From: Arachnia propionica
Lineage (GTDB): Bacteria > Actinomycetota > Actinomycetes > Propionibacteriales > Propionibacteriaceae
Length of the DNA stretch: 64,000 nt
Assembly: GCF_003932785.1 (NCBI RefSeq)
Contig: NZ_RQYT01000005.1
Coordinates: 62,001 to 126,000 of the forward strand
Direction: 5' to 3'
Part shown: positions 43,430-51,273 of the stretch, one piece after another
Position numbering within the stretch: the stretch's first letter is position 1
Layout of the letters: each line of letters begins with the position of its first letter
The notes under the pieces: generated by a model
Told to the model about the DNA's origin: nothing
What the model saw: the letters and a program-made list of their open reading frames with translations, nothing else
The model's database searches: none
Position numbers and translations under genes: made by a program

Positions 43430-44335
43430 ATGAACGCGATTGAACTGACGGGAGTGTGCAAGCACTTCCACACCGCCGGCGGGGAGGTGAAGGCCGTCGA
43501 CGGCGTCGATCTGGGGATCGAGCGAGGTGAGGTGGTGGCCTTCCTCGGCCGCAACGGAGCGGGAAAAACCACCACGATCGACATGATCCTGGGCCTGACC
43601 CAACCGACCTCCGGCCGGGTGGCGGTGCTCGGGGGAACGGCTCGCCAGGCCGTGCTCAAGGGATCGGTCGGGGCTCTGCTGCAGACCGGTGGGCTGCTCA
43701 GCGACACGACGGTTGGGGAGACCATCCGCATCATCGCCTCCATCCAGGGCAGCCTGGACCGCGTCACCGAGGTCATGCGGGAGGCGAACCTGACGGAGTT
43801 GGAGAAGCGTAGGGTCTCCCGCTGTTCAGGTGGGGAGCAGCAACGGATCAAATTCGCGCTGGCCCTGCTGACCGACCCGGATCTGCTCATCCTTGACGAG
43901 CCGACGGCGGGACTCGACGTCAATTCCCGGCGCGACTTCTGGGAGGCGATGCACGCCCATGCCGGGGCGGGCCGGACGGTGTTGTTCGCCACCCACCTCA
44001 TGGAGGAGGCCGAGAACTTCGCCCACCGAACCGTTGTCATCGACCGGGGCCGAGTGATCGCTGACGGTGCCACGGGCGAGATCCGGGAGATGACGAATCG
44101 TCGCCGGGTCACTGCCCTGCTCCCGGACAGCGGGGCCACTGAACTCCTGACGGAGATCGCCTCCCTGCTTGGGGAGGATCACACGGTCGAGGCAGGGCGA
44201 CTGCACGCCACCGTCGCCGACTCCGATGCGCTGGCGCTGGAACTGCTGCATCGAGGGTGCAGTGATCTCCAGGTCACCGCACCAAGCCTCGAGGAGGCCT
44301 TTGTGGCCCTCACCACCGAAGGGGAGAACCGATGA
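43430..44335 (+). CDS. ABC transporter ATP-binding protein (drug/lantibiotic exporter type)
   Basis: The 301-residue ATPase has Walker A GRNGAGKTTT, signature SRCSGGEQQR, Walker B LLILDEP and the H-loop FATHLMEEAE, plus a C-terminal extension of about 80 residues typical for DrrA/NatA-like exporters. The ATG at 43430 has GGAGG only one base upstream, which is unusually close. It overlaps the permease gene by 4 bases. Confidence 0.9.
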   Translation: MNAIELTGVCKHFHTAGGEVKAVDGVDLGIERGEVVAFLGRNGAGKTTTIDMILGLTQPTSGRVAVLGGTARQAVLKGSVGALLQTGGLLSDTTVGETIRIIASIQGSLDRVTEVMREANLTELEKRRVSRCSGGEQQRIKFALALLTDPDLLILDEPTAGLDVNSRRDFWEAMHAHAGAGRTVLFATHLMEEAENFAHRTVVIDRGRVIADGATGEIREMTNRRRVTALLPDSGATELLTEIASLLGEDHTVEAGRLHATVADSDALALELLHRGCSDLQVTAPSLEEAFVALTTEGENR

Positions 44336-45090
44336 ACCTCACTTGGTTCCGTATCGAACTGGCCCGGAGCTTCCGGGACGTGAGCAACCTGTTGTTCACC
44401 TTCGTCCTTCCGGTGATGATGTACCTGCTGTTCGGCACCTCCGAATACGCCGAACGGCCCTTCGGCAACGGCAACGTCGCCTTCCAGGTGATGGCCTCCA
44501 TGGGGGGCTACGCCGCCGTGATCTCCGCGACGGCCACGGCGGCCCTGGCCGCCACCGAGGCGACGCTGGGTTGGGGGCGGCAACTCGGCCTGACCCGGCT
44601 GCGTCCGTCGGGGTTCATCGCCATGAAGGTCCTCACCGGGGTGACGATGGGGGGCATCGCCTCCGGGCTGGTGTTCGTGGTCGGTGCCCTCAGCGGCGCC
44701 AAGGCCGACTCCTGGTGGCTGTGGGTGCTCACCTGGTTGATCGGTCTGGTCGGCTCGGCGCTGTTCGCCCTCTACGGGCTCGGAACCGCCCTGCTCATGC
44801 GCTCGGAGAACGCCGTCGGCATCGCCTCCGGAGCCATCGTCTTCCTCGCCTTCTTCGGCAACGTCTTCAACCCGTTGGAGGGGATCATGCTGCAGATCGC
44901 CCGATTCACCCCCATGTACGGCTATGTTGGGTTGATGAGATGGCCACAGCTGGAGGGCAAGGTGCTGCAACCGACGGGCGAGACCATCACCGACTCCGTG
45001 TGGGTCCTGATCGCGAACGTCGTGGCGTGGGGCCTGGTCTTCACCGTGCTGGCCCTGTTCGGGCAGCGACGTTCCCGCACGAGGCTGTGA
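44332..45090 (+). CDS. ABC-2 type permease
   Basis: The 252-residue product has six transmembrane helices and the ABC-2 features of the NatB/YadH type; ATPase and permease together form an exporter whose substrate is unknown. The start overlaps the ATPase stop (ATGA). The two-component genes follow 7 bases later, an arrangement common for exporters that answer to membrane or antibiotic stress. Confidence 0.88.
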   Translation: MNLTWFRIELARSFRDVSNLLFTFVLPVMMYLLFGTSEYAERPFGNGNVAFQVMASMGGYAAVISATATAALAATEATLGWGRQLGLTRLRPSGFIAMKVLTGVTMGGIASGLVFVVGALSGAKADSWWLWVLTWLIGLVGSALFALYGLGTALLMRSENAVGIASGAIVFLAFFGNVFNPLEGIMLQIARFTPMYGYVGLMRWPQLEGKVLQPTGETITDSVWVLIANVVAWGLVFTVLALFGQRRSRTRL

Positions 45091-45097
45091 CGAGCCG

Positions 45098-46168
45098 ATG
45101 AGGAAGCTGCTGTTCGGGCGCTGGATGGGGATGCTCATGGCCTCGGTCTGGCTGGTGTTCCTGATCTTTCCCATCCTCACCCTGAACCTGCAGCCTGATG
45201 TGTTCCGACGGTGGCTGGGGTTCGCGGCAATCCTCCTGTTCGTCCCGGCCTACGTCTCCTCCTTCATCCAGCTCGGCATCCTCCTGGAGGGCCGGTCGCG
45301 CCGGGCGCAGCTGGTCCGGGGCCTCCTCCTGCTGCTCCTGACCGCGACGATCGCCTGGGCGGGTGGTGCTCTGGGACTGGCCCTCGGCATGGCCCCCTTC
45401 CTGATGGCCTACACCGTGTGGGGGCTGTGGCCCCCACTGCGGGGGATCGCCTCCCTGGGAGTCCTGGCCGCCGGGACCGCCGTGTTGGGGTTGAGCGGCT
45501 GGGGTCTGCACCTGCTGATCCCCCTCGGCGCGACCGCACTGGTGGGTCTCAGCGGGGCCGTGGGGGTCGGTGGGACGGAGCTCGAGATCGAGGCCGCCCA
45601 GCAACGGGAGGAGCAACTGCTGAGCGAGGATCGGGAACGACTCGCCCGTGACGTCCACGACCTCGTCGGTCACACCCTCACCGTCGCCATGTTGAAGGTG
45701 CAGCTGGCCGAGCGGCTCCTGGAGACCGATCCTGCCCGGGCCAGAGAGGAACTGCTGGCCACCCAGGAGCATCTCGGCAGGGCGCAGGAGGAACTGCGTC
45801 TCAGCATCAACGGGATCCTGCAGCGACCGGTCTCGAGGGAACTCGAGGTGGCGCGCCGCGACCTGGAGGGTGCGGGGATCACCGTGGAGCTGCAGGGGGA
45901 GCCCGATCGGATCCCTGAGTCCTGGGATCCCGTGCTCGGGTGGGTGCTACGGGAGGCCACCACGAACGTGCTGCGCCACGCCGGGGCCGGTCGGGTCCGC
46001 ATCCATGTGTCGCCGACGGCGCTGCGCATCGTCGACGACGGTGTCGGTCCCGGCGGGGGCGAGGGTCGGGGCATTCCCGGGATGAGGAGCCGTGTGACCT
46101 CCGCCGGGGGGAGCTTCGAGATCCTCTCCCCGCCGCATGGGGGATGTGAGGTGAGGGTCACGTGGTGA
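45098..46168 (+). CDS. Sensor histidine kinase, DesK/HisKA_3 type
   Basis: The 356-residue product has four to six transmembrane helices in its first 160 residues, with no large extracellular domain, so it probably senses something in the membrane. The phospho-acceptor box is RLARDVHDLVGHTLTV, then comes a HATPase domain with REATTNVLRHAGA (N-box) and VDDGVGPG. Histidine kinases of this type work with NarL-family regulators; the stop overlaps the regulator gene. Confidence 0.92.
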   Translation: MRKLLFGRWMGMLMASVWLVFLIFPILTLNLQPDVFRRWLGFAAILLFVPAYVSSFIQLGILLEGRSRRAQLVRGLLLLLLTATIAWAGGALGLALGMAPFLMAYTVWGLWPPLRGIASLGVLAAGTAVLGLSGWGLHLLIPLGATALVGLSGAVGVGGTELEIEAAQQREEQLLSEDRERLARDVHDLVGHTLTVAMLKVQLAERLLETDPARAREELLATQEHLGRAQEELRLSINGILQRPVSRELEVARRDLEGAGITVELQGEPDRIPESWDPVLGWVLREATTNVLRHAGAGRVRIHVSPTALRIVDDGVGPGGGEGRGIPGMRSRVTSAGGSFEILSPPHGGCEVRVTW

Positions 46169-46767
46169 AGGTGCTGCTCGCCGACGATCAGGTGCTGGTC
46201 CTGGAGGGGCTGGGCGCCCTGTTGGAGCTCGAGCCCGACATCGAGATCGTGGCCAAGGTCACCCGGGGCGACGAGGTCGTCCCCACGGCCCGGGCGGCAG
46301 GGGCCGAGGTGTGCCTGCTGGACATCCAGATGCCCGGGATGGACGGGATCGAGGCGGCGGCCCGGATCCGTGAGGAGCTGCCCGGGGTGCGCACCATCAT
46401 CGTCACGACCTTCGACCGACCCGGATACCTGCGCAGGGCACTCGACGCGGGCGTCATCGGTTTCGTCGTCAAGACCACTCCCGCCCGGACCCTGGCGGAG
46501 GCGGTCCGACGCGCCCAGCAGGGGCTGCGGACCGTGGATCCGGCACTGGCCAACGACCTCCTGTTCGCCGGACCCAACCCGCTGACCGAGCGAGAACAGG
46601 ACGTGCTGAGGCTCGCCCGGACGGGGGAACCCATCGCGCAGCTCGCGGCCCGGCTGCATCTCTCCCAGGGGACGGTGCGCAACCATCTCTCCAGCGCCAT
46701 CGGCAAGACGGGAACCTCCAATCGGGTCGAGGCGGCCCGGGTGGCCCTGGAACGCGGATGGCTGTGA
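46162..46767 (+). CDS. Response regulator, NarL/DesR family
   Basis: The 201-residue product has a receiver domain (VLLADDQVLVLEG; phospho-acceptor Asp in CLLDIQMPGMDG; VVKTTPA lysine) and a LuxR-type helix-turn-helix (PLTEREQDVLRLARTGEPIAQLAARLHLSQGTVRNHLS). It overlaps the kinase gene by 7 bases. It is likely to control the ABC exporter operon from the inverted repeat at 43358. Confidence 0.93.
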   Translation: MVKVLLADDQVLVLEGLGALLELEPDIEIVAKVTRGDEVVPTARAAGAEVCLLDIQMPGMDGIEAAARIREELPGVRTIIVTTFDRPGYLRRALDAGVIGFVVKTTPARTLAEAVRRAQQGLRTVDPALANDLLFAGPNPLTEREQDVLRLARTGEPIAQLAARLHLSQGTVRNHLSSAIGKTGTSNRVEAARVALERGWL

Positions 46768-46812
46768 GCGGCACCGGGAGCGGGATCCGGATCGCCGTCG
46801 GTGCCCCCGCCC

Positions 46813-46843
46813 TTGACGCAGGTTTCGCGCCAGGGCCTAGACT
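46813..46843 (+). promoter_or_regulatory. Promoter of dnaG (leaderless)
   Basis: TTGACG (46813-46818), a 19-base spacer and TAGACT (46838-46843), then 7 bases to the ATG. The spacer is longer than ideal; the -10 is good. Confidence 0.5.
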
Positions 46844-46850
46844 GCGCCGC

Positions 46851-48680
46851 ATGGCCGGGAGGATCCACGAGGAGGACATCGCCCTGGTCCGGGAGCGGGC
46901 CAGGATCGACGATGTCGTGAGGGACTACGTCGCGCTGCGACCCGCCGGTGGCGGTTCCTTCAAGGGGCTGTGCCCTTTCCACGACGAGAAGACCCCGAGT
47001 TTCACCGTCTCCCCGGCCCGGGGCTTCTACCACTGTTTCGGATGTGGCGAGGGCGGGGACGTCATCTCCTTCCTGCAGCGACAGCAGAACCTCGGTTTCG
47101 TGGAGGCGGTCCAGGTTCTCGCGGACCGGTTCGGGGTGACCCTACGCACCGTCGACGACGGGCAGGGGCCGGGTCAGCCCGCCGGACTCAGGAAACGGGT
47201 GCTCGAGGCCAATGAGGCCGCCTGCCAGTTCTTCGCCACCCAGCTCGGCACCCCGGATGCGCTCGTCGCCCGGCAGTTCCTGGACCAGCGAGGCTTCAAC
47301 CGGGACCATGCGGGGCACTTCTCGCTGGGCTACGCGCCACGTGGGGGATTCGTGCTCCGCAACCACCTGAGGGGCGAGGGATTCGACGACGAGACCCTCA
47401 AGGCCGCGGGACTCATCCGGGACGGGGGACGTGACTTCTTCGTCGGCCGACTGCTGTGGCCGATTCGGGACTCGGCCAGCGCCGTGCTCGGCTTCGGCGC
47501 CCGACGCATCCACGACGACGACCGGCTTCCCGCCAAGTACATCAACACCCCCGAGACCCCGGTCTACAAGAAGTCTCAGGTGCTCTACGGGCTCGACCTC
47601 GCCAGGCAGGCGATCGGCAAACGTGCCCAGGCCGTCGTCGTCGAGGGATACACCGATGTCATGGCCGCCCACATCTCCGGCGTCGACACGGCGGTCGCCT
47701 CGTGCGGTACGGCCTTCGGCGATGACCATGCGCGGCGGTTGCAGCGGCTTCTCGGTACCCACGACGGGTTGCATGGGGAGGTGGTGTTCACCTTCGACGG
47801 CGACGAGGCGGGGCAGAAGGCTGCCCTCAAGGTGTTCCAGGGGGACCAGAACTTCATCGCCCAGACCTATGTGGCGGTCGAGCCCTCCGGCCTCGATCCC
47901 TGCGACCTGTGGCTGCGGGACGGGGAGGCGGCCGTACGGGAACTGGTGGGACGGCGGATCCCGCTGTACCGGTTCGTTATGACGAACGTGCTCAAGGGGT
48001 ACGACCTCGAGCGGGCCGAGGGGAGGCTCGGTGCGCTCCGGGATGCGGGAAAGCTGTTGGGTTCCATCAGGGATCGGTCGCTGGTGGGGGAGTACCTCCG
48101 CGAGCTGGCCTCGATGCTGGGCATGGACCTGGAGGAGGTGCGCCGGGAGGTCGGCGGTCGCGGTCAGCGTCACGCCCGCCCCGCCCGAACCGCGGCCGGC
48201 CCGACCGGCCCGGAGGGGTGGCCGGATCCCGCGGACCCGCGTCTGCAGCTGGAACGCGACACCATCAAGCTGCTCCTGCAGCGTCCCTTCACGTTCGACG
48301 CCTCGTGGAACTCCCTGCGGCAGGATGAGTTCAGCCATCCCGCCTACGCCGCCCTGTTCGGCATCGTCGCCCCGCACGAACCCTCCGAGACCTGGGCGAC
48401 GGAGCTCGTCGAGGCAGCCCCGACCCCTGAGCTGGCCTCGCTGATGCGGATGCTCTTCGTGGAGCCGCTGCTGCGTGAGGAGCCGGATGAGGAGTACGTC
48501 CTCGAACACACCGACCGCATGCACATCGTCGACCTGGCACGACGCATCTCCGAGCTCAAGTCGAGGCTGCAACGGACCGATCCGCTGAAGTACCCGGAGG
48601 AGCACGAGGCCATGTTCACCGAACTCACCAGGATGGAGATGCAGCGCCGACATCTCCTCGAGCGGACCCGTCGGGACTGA
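46851..48680 (+). CDS. dnaG: DNA primase
   Basis: DnaG makes RNA primers for DNA replication. The 609-residue product has the N-terminal zinc finger (CPFH and CFGC, about residues 41-66), a TOPRIM core with VVVEGYTDVMA and FTFDGDEAGQKA, and a C-terminal helicase-binding region. The ATG at 46851 is fixed by the -10 spacing. The gene has its own promoter behind the response regulator gene. Confidence 0.96.
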   Translation: MAGRIHEEDIALVRERARIDDVVRDYVALRPAGGGSFKGLCPFHDEKTPSFTVSPARGFYHCFGCGEGGDVISFLQRQQNLGFVEAVQVLADRFGVTLRTVDDGQGPGQPAGLRKRVLEANEAACQFFATQLGTPDALVARQFLDQRGFNRDHAGHFSLGYAPRGGFVLRNHLRGEGFDDETLKAAGLIRDGGRDFFVGRLLWPIRDSASAVLGFGARRIHDDDRLPAKYINTPETPVYKKSQVLYGLDLARQAIGKRAQAVVVEGYTDVMAAHISGVDTAVASCGTAFGDDHARRLQRLLGTHDGLHGEVVFTFDGDEAGQKAALKVFQGDQNFIAQTYVAVEPSGLDPCDLWLRDGEAAVRELVGRRIPLYRFVMTNVLKGYDLERAEGRLGALRDAGKLLGSIRDRSLVGEYLRELASMLGMDLEEVRREVGGRGQRHARPARTAAGPTGPEGWPDPADPRLQLERDTIKLLLQRPFTFDASWNSLRQDEFSHPAYAALFGIVAPHEPSETWATELVEAAPTPELASLMRMLFVEPLLREEPDEEYVLEHTDRMHIVDLARRISELKSRLQRTDPLKYPEEHEAMFTELTRMEMQRRHLLERTRRD

Positions 48681-48735
48681 GAAGCCGCGGGTTCTGGTGA
48701 CGGGCAGCTGAACCCACCCCGGCGAGCGTGGGGGA

Positions 48736-49470
48736 TCAGGCCGCGTGCGGGATGCCCGGGAGGCGACACCGTTCGCCCTCGAGCATGTCCCGCATCGTGG
48801 CGAGGCCGTTCTCCTCGAGACGTCGGATGGTGGAGGGGGATACGCCCAATTGCTGGGACAACGCTGAACGGGTCAACGGGGCCCTTCCGGTCCCGATCCC
48901 GTACCGCATCCGGAGCACCCACCCGGCACGCCCCAGTAGGTCGAGCACGTCCCATGAGACGCGTTCCACCTGCTCCAGGCCACCCTCGACCGCCACGTGG
49001 CCCTCGGGGAGTACATCGAGTGGTGTCCAGAGGACCCTGACCCTCGAACCGTCCCTCAGCCTGGCGACATCCCGCGAGACACTGGTCAGCCGGGCCCTTC
49101 GTCGCACTGCCCGTGTGACATAGCGGTGGACGAGCGTGCTGAACCGGGTGCCCCGGGCGTGGTCGAAACGCTCCATGGCTTCGCCAAGGGCGAGACAGCC
49201 CTCCTGGAACAGGTCGTCAAGCTCTGCCCGCCACCTGCGGGCCTCCGTGGAGGCCAGCTTCATCACCAGCCGCAGATTCACGGAGAACAGCCGCCGTCGG
49301 GCCTGCATTCCCGCCTCGACCGCGGCCTGCAGCTCCTCGCGGTTCCAACGTCCCGGGTTCCCGGACAGCAGATGTGAGGCGTAGGTCGCCGCTTCGAGGC
49401 ACCGGAACAGGGCGACCTCCTCCTCGGGATCCAGCAGATCCTGCGCGAATGTCGTGTGTTTGATGTCCAT
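48736..49470 (-). CDS. Sigma-70 family RNA polymerase sigma factor (alternative sigma)
   Basis: The 244-residue product has sigma region 2 (RRRLFSVNLRLVMKLAS, DLFQEGCLALGEAMERFD, RGTRFSTLVHRYVTRAVRR) and a region 4 helix-turn-helix (LTRSALSQQLGVSPSTIRRLEE). Between them is a short region 3-like part. It is too short for the housekeeping RpoD; no anti-sigma factor gene is next to it. The ATG at 49470 is likely; a GTG at 49530 would add 20 residues and would place the start inside a repeat region. It converges with dnaG. Confidence 0.85.
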   Translation of the reverse strand: MDIKHTTFAQDLLDPEEEVALFRCLEAATYASHLLSGNPGRWNREELQAAVEAGMQARRRLFSVNLRLVMKLASTEARRWRAELDDLFQEGCLALGEAMERFDHARGTRFSTLVHRYVTRAVRRRARLTSVSRDVARLRDGSRVRVLWTPLDVLPEGHVAVEGGLEQVERVSWDVLDLLGRAGWVLRMRYGIGTGRAPLTRSALSQQLGVSPSTIRRLEENGLATMRDMLEGERCRLPGIPHAA

Positions 49471-49522
49471 GACGGGAGGTTCGCAGCCCTCGAGACCGTC
49501 GGACAGGTCAGTGGGGACAACC

Positions 49523-49554
49523 GACAACACCTGCCCCTACATTGACAACACCTG
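49523..49554. repeat. Direct repeat between the sigma factor and the next gene
   Basis: GACAACACCTG occurs at 49523-49533 and 49544-49554, 21 bp apart (two helical turns), in the divergent space between the sigma gene and the 166-residue protein. The second copy is part of TTGACA (49542-49547), a -35-like sequence on the plus strand. Possible operator pair. Confidence 0.55.
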
Positions 49555-49584
49555 GGCTGCCGTTGGAGACATCTGGACGGCACA

Positions 49585-50085
49585 ATGGGGCCCATGTCCA
49601 GGAAAATGCTCCCCGAGGAGCTCCGAGCAGATCTCCGTGCCCTCATCGGTGATGAGCCCCACATTCTCGCCCTCGCCCAGGGGGATGACGGATGCTGGGT
49701 GGTTGCCGGTGTGGACGAGCTCGGTGTCTTCAAGGATGGTGCCTGGGAGATCTGGCCATGGGAGAAGGTGCTGGGGGGCGGCTGGCGCAAGGAACCACCG
49801 GCTCTGCACTGGTTCACCATCGACGACACCAGGGAATGTCGGCTGGAGACCCCCGGGGAACTCCCCATCGTGTTCCGGGAGCGGGTGCAGGCCTCCACAG
49901 TCATGAGCGCCAGCCATGACGTGACGGGAGGGACGGTCACCCTGACGGCCCGACGAGCACCTCGCGGTTCCGGTGCCGTGGAGTGGCTGGCAAGTGTCAG
50001 CGGTGGTGCCAGCCTGGATGATCCTGACACCGCGGCCCTCGTCGTCGCCGAGACGGATCGACTGCGCGAGGAGTACGGGCTGTGA
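49585..50085 (+). CDS. Unrecognised 166-residue soluble protein
   Basis: I do not recognise this protein. It is soluble with no signal peptide, a mixed alpha/beta pattern and several tryptophans (WEIWPWEKVLGGGWRKEPPALHWF), consistent with a beta-rich small domain. The N-terminus MLPEELRADLRALIGDEPHIL is amphipathic helical. Actinobacterial hypothetical proteins of this type are common. The start could be ATG 49585 or 49594. It has host-like base composition and is divergent from the sigma gene. Confidence 0.7.
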   Translation: MGPMSRKMLPEELRADLRALIGDEPHILALAQGDDGCWVVAGVDELGVFKDGAWEIWPWEKVLGGGWRKEPPALHWFTIDDTRECRLETPGELPIVFRERVQASTVMSASHDVTGGTVTLTARRAPRGSGAVEWLASVSGGASLDDPDTAALVVAETDRLREEYGL

Positions 50086-50111
50086 GGATGCACCCCGGGT
50101 GGACGAGGCGA

Positions 50112-50117
50112 TAGCGT
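50112..50117 (+). promoter_or_regulatory. -10 element of the histidine phosphatase gene (leaderless)
   Basis: TAGCGT, 6 bases before the GTG at 50124. No clear -35. Confidence 0.4.
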
Positions 50118-50123
50118 CGTGGT

Positions 50124-50849
50124 GTGGACCTGATCTTCATTCGGCATGCTGAATCGACCAACAACCGCAACTGGGAGCTGAACCGGGACGAGAGCGACAG
50201 GGTTCCTGATCCGGGACTGACGGATCTGGGCCGGGCCCAGGCCGAGGCCCTGGCGGAGTGGTTTCCGGGATTCGCGCCCCGGCCGACCCACATCTTCGTC
50301 TCCCCCTTCATGCGGACCCTCCTCACGGCGGTCCCCTTGGTGGATCGTCTCGACGTCACGGCGGAGGTCCGTCCCGATCTCATGGAGCGCAGCGGTCCCT
50401 TCGTCGGCCCGATCATGGACCACGTCGCGCACCCCGGTTCGCCCCGGTCCGTGCTGGAGGCCGTGTCGCCGCGGTTCCTGCTGCCCGAGTCGATCACGGA
50501 GGAGGGTTGGTGGCAGGGTCCCTTCGAGACCCGCGACCGTGCCATCGACAGGGCGAGGGCACTCGCAGAGTGGTTGCGCACGGCCTTCGAACCGGAGGAC
50601 TGCGTCGTGCTCATCAGCCACGGCGCGATCGGATCCCTGCTCGCCACCGCGATGTTCTGTCCCGGGGAACTGCGTCGCGACTCCTCCCAGATCAGGGGGG
50701 AGACCACGAGCTGGTTCGCGCTGGACAACACCTCGGTCTCCTGGTTGCGGACCCATCCCGGTGGTGACACGGAGATGCGGGCGTTCAACCGCGTCGATCA
50801 CCTCGTGCACGCGGGTCTTCACAGCGCAACGATGGCCCAACCGAGCTGA
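50124..50849 (+). CDS. Histidine phosphatase family protein (phosphoglycerate mutase-like)
   Basis: The 241-residue product has the RHG-type phosphatase motif LIFIRHAEST at its start, the second arginine in VSPFMRTLLTA and the second histidine in VLISHGAIGSLLATA. Substrate unknown; possibilities include sugar phosphates or phosphoproteins. The GTG start is supported by the TAGCGT element 6 bases upstream. Confidence 0.88.
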   Translation: MDLIFIRHAESTNNRNWELNRDESDRVPDPGLTDLGRAQAEALAEWFPGFAPRPTHIFVSPFMRTLLTAVPLVDRLDVTAEVRPDLMERSGPFVGPIMDHVAHPGSPRSVLEAVSPRFLLPESITEEGWWQGPFETRDRAIDRARALAEWLRTAFEPEDCVVLISHGAIGSLLATAMFCPGELRRDSSQIRGETTSWFALDNTSVSWLRTHPGGDTEMRAFNRVDHLVHAGLHSATMAQPS

Positions 50850-50861
50850 TGGCAGCCCGGT

Positions 50862-50891
50862 TTGGTGGTGGCGACCGGCAGCTGGTAGAGT
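50862..50891 (+). promoter_or_regulatory. Promoter of tRNA-Asn
   Basis: TTGGTG (50862-50867), 18-base spacer and TAGAGT (50886-50891), about 30 bases before the mature tRNA. Confidence 0.45.
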
Positions 50892-50920
50892 TTCTCCTCG
50901 CGTGGCCGTGAGGTCACCAA

Positions 50921-50996
50921 TCCCTGGTAGCTCAATTGGCAGAGCATTCGACTGTTAATCGAAGGGTTACTGGTTCGAGTCCAGTCCGGGGAGCCA
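50921..50996 (+). tRNA. tRNA-Asn (GTT)
   Basis: The 76-base gene folds into a cloverleaf: acceptor stem TCCCTGG with CCGGGGA, D-arm, anticodon stem TTCGA/TCGAA with loop CTGTTAA (anticodon GTT at 50954-50956), T-arm with GGTTCGAGTCC. Discriminator G and an encoded CCA (50994-50996). Confidence 0.95.
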
Positions 50997-51004
50997 CATC
51001 GAAG

Positions 51005-51030
51005 CCGCCCTCTTCAGAGGGCGGTTTTTT
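51005..51030 (+). terminator. Rho-independent terminator after tRNA-Asn
   Basis: CCGCCCTC (51005-51012), loop TTCA, GAGGGCGG (51017-51024) and six T residues (51025-51030): a classical 8-bp hairpin with U-tract. Confidence 0.93.
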
Positions 51031-51117
51031 CATGCCTGGGTGAGGTCACCCTCAAGTGGGGCTCAACCTTCGTTCGTCCAGAACTTGCCCCGCTCAGTGC
51101 CTGTGTCTACCATGCGG

Positions 51118-51146
51118 TTGACTACCAATAACAGGTCATCTAACTT
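51118..51146 (+). promoter_or_regulatory. Promoter of the giant surface protein gene
   Basis: TTGACT (51118-51123), exact 17-base spacer and TAACTT (51141-51146) in an AT-rich stretch. The leader to the likely ATG is about 120 bases, unlike the leaderless starts of many genes in the window. Between 51031 and 51117 there is only the GTGAGGTCACC repeat; no gene is seen. Confidence 0.65.
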
Positions 51147-51273
51147 TCGTCAATAGTATTTTTGGATGACAGGTCGGGATGGGGGTCTGTCGACGTCCCA
51201 TGCCCGCCACAGCTGCCCGTGGTCGTTGGGGACGACATTCATGGGTGAAAGGGGAAGAAGGACTGTGGCCTCG

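Larger units (their letters stand above)
50908..51051. repeat. 11-bp repeat flanking tRNA-Asn
   Basis: GTGAGGTCACC occurs at 50908-50918, just before the tRNA, and at 51040-51050, behind its terminator. The second copy is inside a perfect inverted repeat GGGTGA-GG-TCACCC (51038-51051). Possible regulator-binding sites or insertion scars. Confidence 0.45.

Noticed and set aside
48689-48715. GGGTTC/GAACCC stem between dnaG and the sigma gene as a bidirectional terminator
   Set aside because: Only 6 bp with a 15-base loop and no U-tract on either side.
49470-49530. Upstream GTG start for the sigma factor (264 residues)
   Set aside because: The extra 20 residues are not family-like and the start would lie inside the repeat pair; ATG 49470 is kept, although no clear ribosome-binding site supports either.
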